Source: Liolophura sinensis (Eukaryota > Mollusca > Polyplacophora > Chitonida > Chitonidae). From it: DNA of 64,000 nucleotides. How positions within the stretch are numbered: the stretch's first letter is position 1; every line of letters starts with the position of its first letter. A program made the position numbers and the translations under genes. Shown piece after piece: positions 36,082 through 47,500 of this stretch. The stretch covers positions 1 to 64,000 of the forward strand of contig NW_027018119.1 of assembly GCF_032854445.1 (NCBI RefSeq), written 5' to 3'. The notes beneath the pieces are model-generated. The model was not told the origin of the DNA. It did not search any database and saw only the letters and a list, made by a program, of their open reading frames with translations.

Positions 36082-39000
36082 TATTAAACTTTTGGCTACA
36101 AGTTATGTGCCCTTCAGTGGCCCAGAAGACCTCAAGCTTTGGGCCTAGCCCACTTAATTCACCCAGCGATTTTCTTACTTCTAAGTCCAAGAAAAACTCA
36201 ATGTCTTTATCTACATGTACAAAAACATTACCATTTGTATATAGAAAACGAAAGGTACTTGATACAGTCCGCTCTAAAAACTACAATTGAACACTCACCC
36301 ACATCAAACAGGTGCCAAAAGATGCGGAATTGGGCCAGGCATCGGTAGGTGTTGAAAAACTTGCAAATTTCTCTGGTTTCCAAGGAGTACAAGCCGTTGC
36401 TGGGCGCGTGATTATGACTTTAATCATTATTTAGTCGTCGCTACAGCCAAAAGTATTGGTCGGAAAGCTATGCGGTTTGCAACATTCGATTTCTCGTCAC
36501 AAAATACATCGGGTTAGCTTTTAACCAACAGCATTGGAACAATTTTTCCACATTTGGATTTTTGTCTGGTCATTTTGCTAATTAAAAATTTGCTACACTG
36601 CAGTGTGTACCATGGCGACTGGTTATTACTATGTTAAACTTTTGGCTATGAGTTATGTGCCCTTCGGTAGCCCAGAAGACCTCAAATCTTTGGGCCAAGC
36701 CCATTTAACTCACCCAGCAGTTATTTTACTTCTACGTCCAAGACAATCTCAATGCCTTTATCTACATGTAGAAAAACAACGCCATTTGTATATAGAAAAC
36801 GAATGGTACTTGATACATTCCACTCTAAAAACTACAATTGAACACTGACGCACATCAAAAGTTGCCAAAAGATGCGGAATTGGGCCAGGCATCGGCAGGT
36901 GTTGAAAAACTTGCAAATTTCCCTTGTTTCCAAATAGTATAAGCTGTTGCTGGGCACGTGATTGTGACTTTAATTATTATTTAAACGTCGCTACAGTCAA
37001 ATGTATGGGTCGGAGAGCCACGCGATTTGCACAATTTGATTTCTCGTCACAAAATACATCGGATAAACCTTTTACCAACAGCATTGAAACAATTTTTCCA
37101 CTTTTGAATTTTTGCGTGGTCATTTTGATAATTGAAATCGCCTACACTGTAATCTGTACCATGGCGACTGGTCATTACCATAATAAACTTTTGGCTATAA
37201 GTTATGTTCCCTTCGGTAGCCCAGAGGATCTCAAATCGTTGGGCCAAGCCCATTTAACTCACTCAGCAATTTTCTTACTTCTGAATCCAAGACAAACTCA
37301 ATGTCTTTATCTACATGTAGAAAAACAGCACCATTTGTATATAGAAAACGAAAGGTACTTGATACACTCCGCTCTAAAAACTACAATTGAACACTCACGC
37401 ACGTCAAAAGTTGCGAAAAGATGCGGAATTGAGCCAGGCGTCGGTAGGTTTTGAAAAACTTGCAAATTTCCCTGGTTTCCAAGGAGTACAAGCCGTTCCT
37501 GGGCACGTGATTGTGACCTCAATCATTATTTAGACGTCGCTACAGCCAAAAGTATTGGCCGGAGAGCAACGCGGTTTCCACAATTTGATTTCTCGTCACA
37601 AAATACATTGGGTTAGCGTTTTACCAACAGCATTGGAACAATTTTTCCACTTTTGGATTTTTGCCTGGTCATTTTGCTAATTGAAATCGCCTACACTGTA
37701 ATGTGTACCATGGCGTCTGGTCATTACTATATTAAACTTTTGGCTATGAGTTATGTGCCTTTCGGTAGCCCAGAAGATCTCAAATCCTTGGGGCGAGCCC
37801 ATTTAACTCACCCAGCAATTTTCTTACTTCTAAGTCGAAGCAAACTCAATGTCTTCATCTACATGTAGAAAAAAAACACCATTTGTATATAGAAAACGAA
37901 TGGTACTTGGTACAGTCCGCTCTAAAAACTACAATTGAACACTGACGCACATTAAAAGTTGCCAAAAGATGCAGAATTGGGCCAGGCATCGGCAGGTGTT
38001 GAAAAAATTGCAAATTTCCCTTGTTTCGAAGAAGTACAAACCGTTGCTGGGCACGTGATTGTGAATTCAATCATTATTTAGACGTCACTACAGCCAAAAG
38101 TATTGGTCGGAGAGCCATGCGATTTGAACAGTTTGATTTCTCGTCACAAAATACATCGGGATAGCGTTCTACCAACAGCATTGGAACAATTTTTTCACTT
38201 TTGGATTTTTGCCCGGTCATTTTGCTAATTGAAATCGGCTACACTGTAATGTGTACCATGGCCTCTGGTCATTACTTTTTTAAACTTTTGGCTATGAGTT
38301 ATGTGGCATTCGGTAGCCCAGAACATCTCAAATCTTTGGGCCAAGCCCATTTAACTCACCCAACAATTTTCTTACTGCTAAATCCAAGACAAACTCAATG
38401 TCTTTATCTACATGTAGAAAAACAACACCATTTGTATATAGAAAAGGAAAGGTACTTGATACATTCCGCTCTAAAAACTACAATTGAACACTGACTCACA
38501 TCAAAAGTTGCCAAAAGATGCGGAAGTGTGCCAGGCATCGGTAAGTGTTGAAAAACTTGCAAATTTCTTTGGTTTCCAAGGAGTACAAACCGTTGCTGGG
38601 CACGTGATTGTGACTTCATTCACTTTTTAGACTTCGCTACAGCCAAAAGTATTGGTCGGAGAGCCACGAGATTTGCAACATTCGATTTCTCGTCACAAAA
38701 TACATCGGGTTAGCGTTTTACCAACAGCATTGGAACAATTTTTCCACTTTTGGATTTTTGCATGGTCATTTTGCTAATTGAAATCGGCTACACTGTAATC
38801 TGTACCATGGCGTCTGGTCATTACTATATTAAACTTTTGGCTATGAGTTATGTGCCCTTCGGTAGCCCAGAAGATCTCAAATCTTTGGGCCGAGCCCATT
38901 TAACTCACCCAGCAATTTTCTTACTTCTAAGTCCAAGACAAACTCAATGTCTTTATCTACACGTAGAAAAACAAGACCATTTGTATATAGAAAACGAATG

Positions 39001-40774
39001 GTATTTGATACACTCCGCTCTAAAAACTACAATTGAACACTCACCCACATCAAACAGGTGCCAAAAGATGCTTAATTGGGCCTTGCATCGGCAGGTGTTA
39101 AAAAACTGGCAAATTTCCCAGGTTTTCAAGGAGTACAAGCCGTTGCTGGGCACGTGATTGTGCCTTCAATTATTATTTAGACATCCCTACAGCCAAAAGT
39201 ATTGGTCGGAGAGCCACGCGATTTGCACAATTTGATTTCTCGTCACAAAATACATCGGATAAACTTTTAGCCATAGCATTGGATCAATTTTCCCACTTTT
39301 GGATTTTTGCATGGTCATTTTGCTAATTAAAAATTGGCTACACTGCAATGTGTACCATGGCGTCCGGTCATTACTATATTAAACTTTTGGCGATGAGTTA
39401 TGTGCCCTTCGGTAGCCCAGAAGACCTCAAATCTTTGGGCCAAGCCCATTTAACTCTCCCAGCAATTTTCTTACTTCTAAGTGGAAGCAAACTCAATGTC
39501 TTCATCTACATGTAGAAAAACAACACCATTTGTATATACAAAACTAATGGTACTTGATACAGTCCGCTCTAAAAACTACATTTGAACACTCACCCACATC
39601 AAACAGGTGGCAAAAGATGCGGAATTGTGCCAGGCATCGGCAGGTGTTGAAAAACTTGCAAATTTCCCTTGTTTCCAAGAAGTACAAGCCGATGCTGATC
39701 ACGTAATTGTGACTTCAATCATGTATTAGACGTCGCTACAGCCAAAAGTATTGGTCGGAGAGCCATGCGGTTTGCACCACTGGATTTCTCGTCACAAAAT
39801 ACATCGCATTAGACATTTACCAACAGCATTGGAACAATTTTTCCACATTTGGATTTTTTCCTGGTCATTTTGCTAATTAAAAATTGGCTACACTGCAGTG
39901 TGTACCATGGCGATTGGTCATTACTATTTTAAACTTTTGGCTATAAGTTATGTGCCCTTCGGTAGCCAGAAGATCTCAAATCTTTGTTCCAAGCCCATTT
40001 AACTCACCCAGCAGTTTTTTTATCTTCTACGTCCAAGACAAACTCAATGTCTTTATCTACATCTAGAAAATCAACACCATTTTTGCATATAGAAAACAAA
40101 AGGTAGTTAATACAGTCGGATGTAAAAACTACAATTGAACACTTACCCACATCAAACAGGCGCCAAAGGATGCGGAATTGGGCCAGGCATCGGCAGGTGT
40201 TGAAAAACTTGCAAATTTCTTTGTTTTCCAAAGAGTACAAGCCGTTGCTGGGCACGTAATTATGACTTCAATCACTATTTAAAACGTCGCTACAGCCAAA
40301 AGTGGTGGTCGGAGAGCAACGCGGTTTGCAACATTCGATTTCTTGTCAAAAAAATATTGGGTTAGCGTTTTACCAACAGCATTGAAACAATTTTTCCATA
40401 TTTGGATTTTTGCCTGGTCATTTTGCTAATTGAAATCGCTTACACTGTAATGTGTACCATGGCGACTGGTCATTACTATATTAAACTTTGGCTATCAGTT
40501 ATGTGCCCTTCGAAGCCCAGAAGACCTTAAATCTTGGGGCCAAGCCCATTTAACTCACCCAGCAATTTTCTTACTTCTACGTCCAAGACAAACTCAATGT
40601 CTTTATCTACATGTAGAAAAACAACACCATTTGTATATAAAAATCTAATGGTACTTGATACAGTCCGCTCTAAAAACTACAATTAAACACTCACCCACAT
40701 CAAAAGTTGCCAAAAGATGCGGAATTGGGCCAGGCAGCGGCAGGTGTTGAAAAACTTGCAAATTTCCCTGGTTT

Positions 40775-41216
40775 CCAGGGAGTACAAGCCGTTGCTGGGC
40801 ACGTGATTGTGACTTCAATCATTATTTAGACGTCGCTACATTCAAAAGTATTGGTCGGAGAGCCACGCGATTTGCACCATTCGATTTCTCGTCACAAAAC
40901 ACATCGGGTTAGCGTTTTACCAACAGCATTGGAACAATTTTTCCGCTTTTGTTTACCTTGGCGTCTAGTCATTACTGTATTAAACTTTTGTCTATCAGTT
41001 ATGTGCCCTTCAGTGGCCCAGAAGACCTCAAATCTTTGGGCCAAGCCCATTTAACTCACCCAGCAATTTTCTTACTTCTAAGTCCAAGCAAACTCAATGT
41101 CGTTACCCACATCTAGAAAATCAACACCATTTGTATATAGAAAACGAAAGGTACTTGATATAATCCGCTCTAAAAAGTACAATTGAACACTGACGCACAT
41201 CAAAAGTTGCCAAAAG
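40775..41216 (+). repeat. Private B segment paired with 33820-34311, copy 2
   Basis: It carries the same rare variants as copy 1 but has an internal 50-bp deletion joining CGCTTTTG to TTTACC. The unit downstream (around 41515) shows the uninterrupted form of the transposon target, GGTCATTACTATATTAAAC. Confidence 0.75.
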
Positions 41217-41904
41217 ATGCGGAATTGGGCCAGTCATCGGCAGGTGTTGAAAAAATTGCAAATTTCTCTGGTTTCCAAGGAGTACAAGCCGTTGCTGGGC
41301 ACGTGATTGTGACTTCAATCATTATTTACACGTCGCTACAGCCAAAAGTATTGGTCGGAGAGCCACGAGATTTGCACCATTCGATTTCTCGTCACCAAAT
41401 ACATCGGATTAGATTTTTACCAACAGCATTGGAACAATTTTTCCACTTTTGCATTTTTGCCTGGTCATTTTGCTAATTGAAATCGGCTACACTGCAATGT
41501 GTACCATGGCGACTGGTCATTACTATATTAAACTTTTGGCAATAAGTTATGTGTTCTTCGGAAGCCCAGAAGACCTCAAATCTTTGGGCCAAGCCCATTT
41601 AACTCACCGAACAATTTTCTTACTTCTAAGTCGAAGCAAACTCAATGTCTTTACCTACATCTAGAAAATCAACACCATTTGTATATAGAAAACGAATGGT
41701 ACTTGATACAGTCCGCTCTAAAAACTACAATTGAACACTCACCCACATCAAAAAGGTGCCAAAACATGAGGAAGTCTGCCAGGCATCGGAATGTGTTGAA
41801 AAAATTGCAAATTTCTCTGGTTTCCAAGGAGTACTAGCCGTTGCTGGGCACGTGATTGTGACTTCAATCATTATTTACACGTCGCTACAGCCAAAAGTAT
41901 TGGT

Positions 41905-44515
41905 CAGAGAGCAACGCGGTTTGCACCATTCGATTTCTCGCCACAAAATACGTCGGATTAGCCTCTTACTAGTAGCACTGGAACAGTTTTTCCACTTTTG
42001 CATTTTTACCTGGTCTTTTTGTTAATTGAAATCGGCTACACTGTACTCTGTACAATCGCGACTGGTCATTACTATATTCAACTTTTGACTATAAGTTATG
42101 TGCCCTTCGGTAGCCCAGAAGACGTCAAATCTTTCGGCTAAGCCCATTTAACTCACCCAGCAATTGTGTTACTTCTAAGTCCAAGACAATCTCAATGTCT
42201 TTATCTACATGTTGAAAAACCAGACCATTTGTACATAAAAAACACAAGGTACTTGATACAGTCTGCTGTAAAAAGTTCAACTGACCACAGACCCACATGA
42301 ATAAGGTGCCAAAAGATGCGGAATTGGACCAGGCATCGGCAGCTGTTGAAAAATTGCAAATTTCCCTGGTTTCCATGGAGTAAGAGCCGTTGCTACGCAC
42401 GTGATTATGACATAAATGATCATTCAATTGTCGCTACAGCCAAAAGTATTGGTCGGAGAGCAACGCGGATTGCACCATTCAAATTCTCGTCACAAAATAC
42501 GTCGGATTAGCCTCATACTAGTTGCACTGGAACAGTTTTTCCACTTTTGCATTTTTGCCTTGTGTTTTTGTTAGTTGAAACCGGCTACACTGTACTCTGT
42601 ACAATCGCGACTGGTCATTACTATATTCAACTTTTGACTATAAGTTATGTGCCCTTCGGTAGCCCAGAAGACGTCAAATCTTTGGGCCAAGCCCATTTGA
42701 CTCACCCAGCAATTGTCTTATTTCTAAGTCCAAGACAATCTCAATGTCTTTATCTACGTGTAGAAAAACCACACCATTTGTACATGAAAAACACAAGGTA
42801 CTTGATACAGTCTGCTGTAAAAAGTACAACTGACCACAGATCCACATGAATAAGGTGCCAAAAGACGCGGAATTGAGCCAGGTATCGGCAGCTGTTGAAA
42901 AATTGCAAATTTCCCTGGTTTCCATGGAGTAAGAGCCGTTGCTGTGCACGTGATTATGACATAAATGATCATTCAATTGTCGCTACAGCGACAAGTATTG
43001 GTTGGAGAGCAACGCCTTTTGCACCATTCGATTTCTCGTCCCAAAGTACGTCGGATTAGCCTCTTACCAGCAGCACTGGAACAGTTTTTCCACTTTTGCA
43101 TTTTTGCCTGGTCTTTTTGTTAATTGAAATCGGCCACACTGTACTATGTGAAATCGCGACTGGTCATTACTATATTCAACTTTTGACTATAAGTTATGTG
43201 CCCTTCGGAAGCCCAGAAGACGTCAAATCTTTGGGCTAAGCCCATTTAACTCACCCAGCAATTGTCTTATTTCTAAGTCCAAGACAATCTCAATGTCTTT
43301 ATCTACGTGTAGAAAAACCACACCATTTGTACATAAAAAATACAAGGTACTTAATACAGTCTGCTGTAAAAAGTACACTTTAACACTGACCCATATCAAT
43401 AAGGTGCCAAAAGATGCGGAATTTGGCCAGGCATCGGCACCTCTTTAAAAAAGTGCATATTTCCCTGGTTTCCATGGAGGAAGAGCCGTTGCTGGGTACG
43501 TAACTATGACATCAATGATCATTCAATTGTCGCTACAGCCAAAAGTATTGCTCTAAGAGCAACGCGGTTTGCACCATTCGATTTCTCGTCACAAAATACG
43601 TCGGATTAGCCTCTTACCAGCAGCACTGGAACAGTTTTTCCACTTTTGCATTTTTGCCTGGTCTTTTTGTTAATTAGAAATCGGCTACACTGTACTATGT
43701 ACCATCGCGACTGGTCATTACTATATATAACTTTTGACTATAAGTTATGTGCCCTTCGGTAGCCCAGAAGACCTGAAATCTTTGGGCCAAGCCCATTTAA
43801 CTCACCCAGCAATTGTCTTATTTCTAAGTCCAAGACAGTCTCAATGTCTTTATCTACGTGTAGAAAAAGCACACCATTTGTACGTGAAAAACACAAGGTA
43901 CTTAATACAGTCTGCTGTAAAAAGTACAACTAAACACTTACCCACATTTATAAGGTGCCAAAAGATGCGGAATTGGGCCAGGCATCGGCAGCTGTTAAAA
44001 AATTGCAAATATCCCTGGTTTCCATGGAGTAAGAGCCGTTGCCACGCACGTGATTATGACATAAATGATCATTCAATTGTCGCTACAGCCAAAAGTATTG
44101 ATCGGAGAGCAACGCGGATTGCACCATTCGATTTCTCGTCACAAAATACGTCGGATTAGCCTCTTACTAGTAGCACTGGAACAGTTTTTCCTCTTTTGCA
44201 TTTTTGCCTGGTCTTTTTGTGAATTGAAACCGGCTACACTGTACTCTGTACAATCGCGACTGGTCATTACTATATTCAACTTTTGATTATAAGTTATGTG
44301 CCCTTCGGTAGCCCAGAAGACGTCAAATCTTTGGGCTAAGCCCATTTAACTCACCCAGCAATTGCCTTACTTCTAAGTCGAAGACAATCTCAATGTCTTT
44401 ATCTACGTGTAGAAAAACCAGACCATTTGTACATGAAAAACACAAGGTACTTGATACAGTCTGCTGTAAAAAGTACAACTGAACACTGACCCACTTCAGT
44501 AAGGTGCCAAAAGAT
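41905..44515 (+). repeat. Satellite family A, short central block (about 5 units)
   Basis: Anchors 42316, 42865, 43414, 43965 and 44514. The block has the right-hand A subtype (CTCTGTACAATCGCG, TACATGAAAAACAC or TACGTGAAAAACAC, CTAGTAGCACTGG), not the commoner left-hand form. The B-to-A switch falls between TTTACACGTCGC (41870s) and GAGAGCAACGCGG (41905), inside the conserved core of the unit. Confidence 0.92.
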
Positions 44516-44520
44516 GCGGA

Positions 44521-47500
44521 AGTGTGCCAGGCATCGGCAGGTGTTGAAAAAATTGCAAATTTCTCTGGTTTCCAAGGAGTACTAGCCGTTGCTGGGCACG
44601 TGATTGTGACTTCAATCATTATTTACACGTCGCTACAGCCAAAAGTATTGGTCGGAGAGCCACGCGGTTTGTACCATTCGATTTCTCGTCACAAAATACA
44701 TCGGATTAGATATTTACCAACAGCATTGGAACATTTTTTCCACTTTTGGATTTTTGCCTGGTCATTTTGCTAATTGAAATCGGCTACAATGTAATGTGTA
44801 CAAAGGCGACTGGTCATTACTATATTAAACTTTTGGCTACAAGTTATGTGCTCTTCGGTAGCCCAGAAGACCTCAAATCTTTGGGCCAAGCCCATTTAAC
44901 TCACCCAGCAATTTTCTTACTTTTAAGTCCAAGACAAACTCAATGTCTTTATCTACATGTAGAAAAAAAACAGCATTTGTATATAGAAAACGAATGGTAC
45001 TTGATACAGTCCGCTGTAAAAACTACAATTGAACACTCACCCACATCAAAAAGGTGCCAAAACATGCGGAAGTGTGCCAGGCATCGGCAGGTGTTGAAAA
45101 ACTTGCAAATTTCTCTGGTTTCCAAGTAGTACAAGCCGTTGCTGGGCACGTGATTGTGACTTCAATCATTATTTACACGTCGCTACAGCCAAAAGTATTT
45201 TTTGGAGAGCCACGCGGTTTGCACCATTCGATTTCTCGTCACAAAATACATCGGATTAAACTTTTACCAACAGCATTGGAACAATTTTTCCACTTTTGGA
45301 TTTTTGCCTGGTCATTTTGTTAATTGAAATCGGCTACACTGTAATGTGTACCATGGCGTCTGGTCATTATTATATTAAACATTTGGCTATAAGTTATGTG
45401 CCCTTCGGTAGCCCAGAAGACCTCAAATATTTGGGCCAAGCCCATTTAACTCACCCAGCAATTTTCTTACTTCTAAGTCCAAGACAATCTCAATGTCTTT
45501 ATCTACATGTAGAAAAACAACACCATTTGTATATAGAAAACGAATGGTACTTGATACAGTCCGCTCTAAAAACTACAATTGAACACTCACCCACATCAAA
45601 CAGGTGCCAAAAGATGCGGAAGTGTGCCAGGCATCGGCAGGTGTGGAAAAAATTGCAAATTTCCCTGGTTTCCAAAGAGTACAAGCCGTTGCTGGGCACG
45701 TGATTGTGACTTCAATCATTATTTACACGTCGCTACAGCCAAAAGTATTGGTCGGAGAGCCACGCAGTTTGTACCATTCGATTTCTCGCCACAAAATACA
45801 TCGGATTAGATATTTACCAACAGCATTGGAACATTTTTTCCACCTTTGGATTTTTGCATGGTCATTTTGCTAATTTAAATCGGCTACACTGTAATGTGTA
45901 CCATGGCGACTGGTCATTACTATATTAAACTTTTTGCTACAAGTTATGTGCTCTTCGGTGGCTAAGAAGACCTCAAATCTTTGGGCCAAGCCCATTTAAC
46001 TCACCCAGCAATTTTCCTACTTCTAAGTCCAAGACAAACTCAATGTCTTTATCTACATGTAGAAAAACAACACCATTTGTATATAGAAAACGAATGGTAC
46101 TTGATACAGTCCGCTCTAAAAACTACAATTGAACACTCACCCACATCAAACAGGTGCCAAAACATGCGGAAGTGTGCCAGGCATCGGCAAATGTTGAAAA
46201 AATTGCAAATTTCTCTTTTTTCCAAGGAGTACGAGCCGTTGCTGGGCACGTGATTGTGACTTCAATCATTATTTACACGTCGCTACAGCCAAAAGTATTG
46301 GTCGGAGAGCCACGCGATTTGCACCATTCGATTTCTCGTCACAAAATACATCGGATTAAACTTTTACCAACAGCAATGGAACCATTTTTCCACTTTTGGA
46401 TTTTTGCCTGGTCATTTTGCTAATTGAAATCGGCTACACTGCAATGTGTACTATGGCGACTGGTCATTACTATATTAAACTATTGGCTACAAGTGATGTG
46501 CTCTACGAAATCCCAAAGACCTCAAATCTTTGGGCCAAGCCCATTTAACTCACCCAGCAATTTTCTTACTTCTAAGTCCTAGAAAAACTCAATGTCTTTA
46601 TCTACATGTAGAAAAACAACACCATTTGTATATAGAAAACGAATGGTACTTGATACAGTCCGCTCTAAAAACTACAATTGAACACTCACCCACATTAAAC
46701 AGATGCCAAAACATGCGGAAGTGTGCCAGGCATCGGCAGGTGTTGAAAAAATTACAAATTTCCCTGGTTTCCAAAGAGTACAAGCCGTTGCTGGGCACGT
46801 GATTGTGACTTCAATCATTATTTACACGTCGCTACAGCCAAAAGTATTGGTCGGAGAGCCACGCAGTTTGCACCATTCGATTTCTCGTCACAAAATACAT
46901 CGGGTTAACGTTTTACCAAAAGCATTGGAACAATTTTTCCACTTTTGGATTTTTTCATGGTCATTTTGCTAATTGAAATCGGCTACACTGTAATGTGTAC
47001 CATGGCGTCTGGTCATTATTATATTAAACATTTGGCTATAAGTTATGTGCCCTTCGGTAGCCCAGAAGACCTCAAATATTTGGGCCAAGCCCATTTAACT
47101 CACCCAGCAAGTTTCTTACTTCTAAGTGCAAGAAAAACTCAATGTCTTTATCTACATGTAGAAAAACAACACCATTTGTATATAGAAAACGAATGGTACT
47201 TGATACAGTTTGCTCTAAAAACTACAACTGAACACTCACCCACATCAAACAGGTGCCAAAAGATGCGGAAGTGTGCCAGGCATCGGCAGGTGTTGAAAAA
47301 TATGCAAATTTCTCAGGTTTCCAAGGAGTACGAGCCGTTGCTGGGCACATGATTGTGACATCAATCATTATTTACACGTCGCTACAGCCAAAAGTATTGG
47401 TCGGAGAGCCACGCGATTTGCACCATTCGATTTCTCGTCACAAAATACATCGGGTTAGCCTTTTACCAACAGCATTGGAACCATTTTTCCACTTTTGGAT

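Larger units (their letters stand above)
36068..41904 (+). repeat. Satellite family B, diverged block right of the transposon
   Basis: Anchors 36322, 36872, 37421, 37969, 38518, 39068, 39617, 40170, 40717, 41217 and 41766. Units keep the family B marks but differ from each other more than in any other block, with many single-base indels (for example GTGGAAGCAAACTC or GTCGAAGCAAACTC in place of GTCCAAGACAAACTC). Spacing is 547-553 bp except 40717-41217, which is 500 bp because of a 50-bp deletion near 40947. No gene is supported. Confidence 0.93.
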
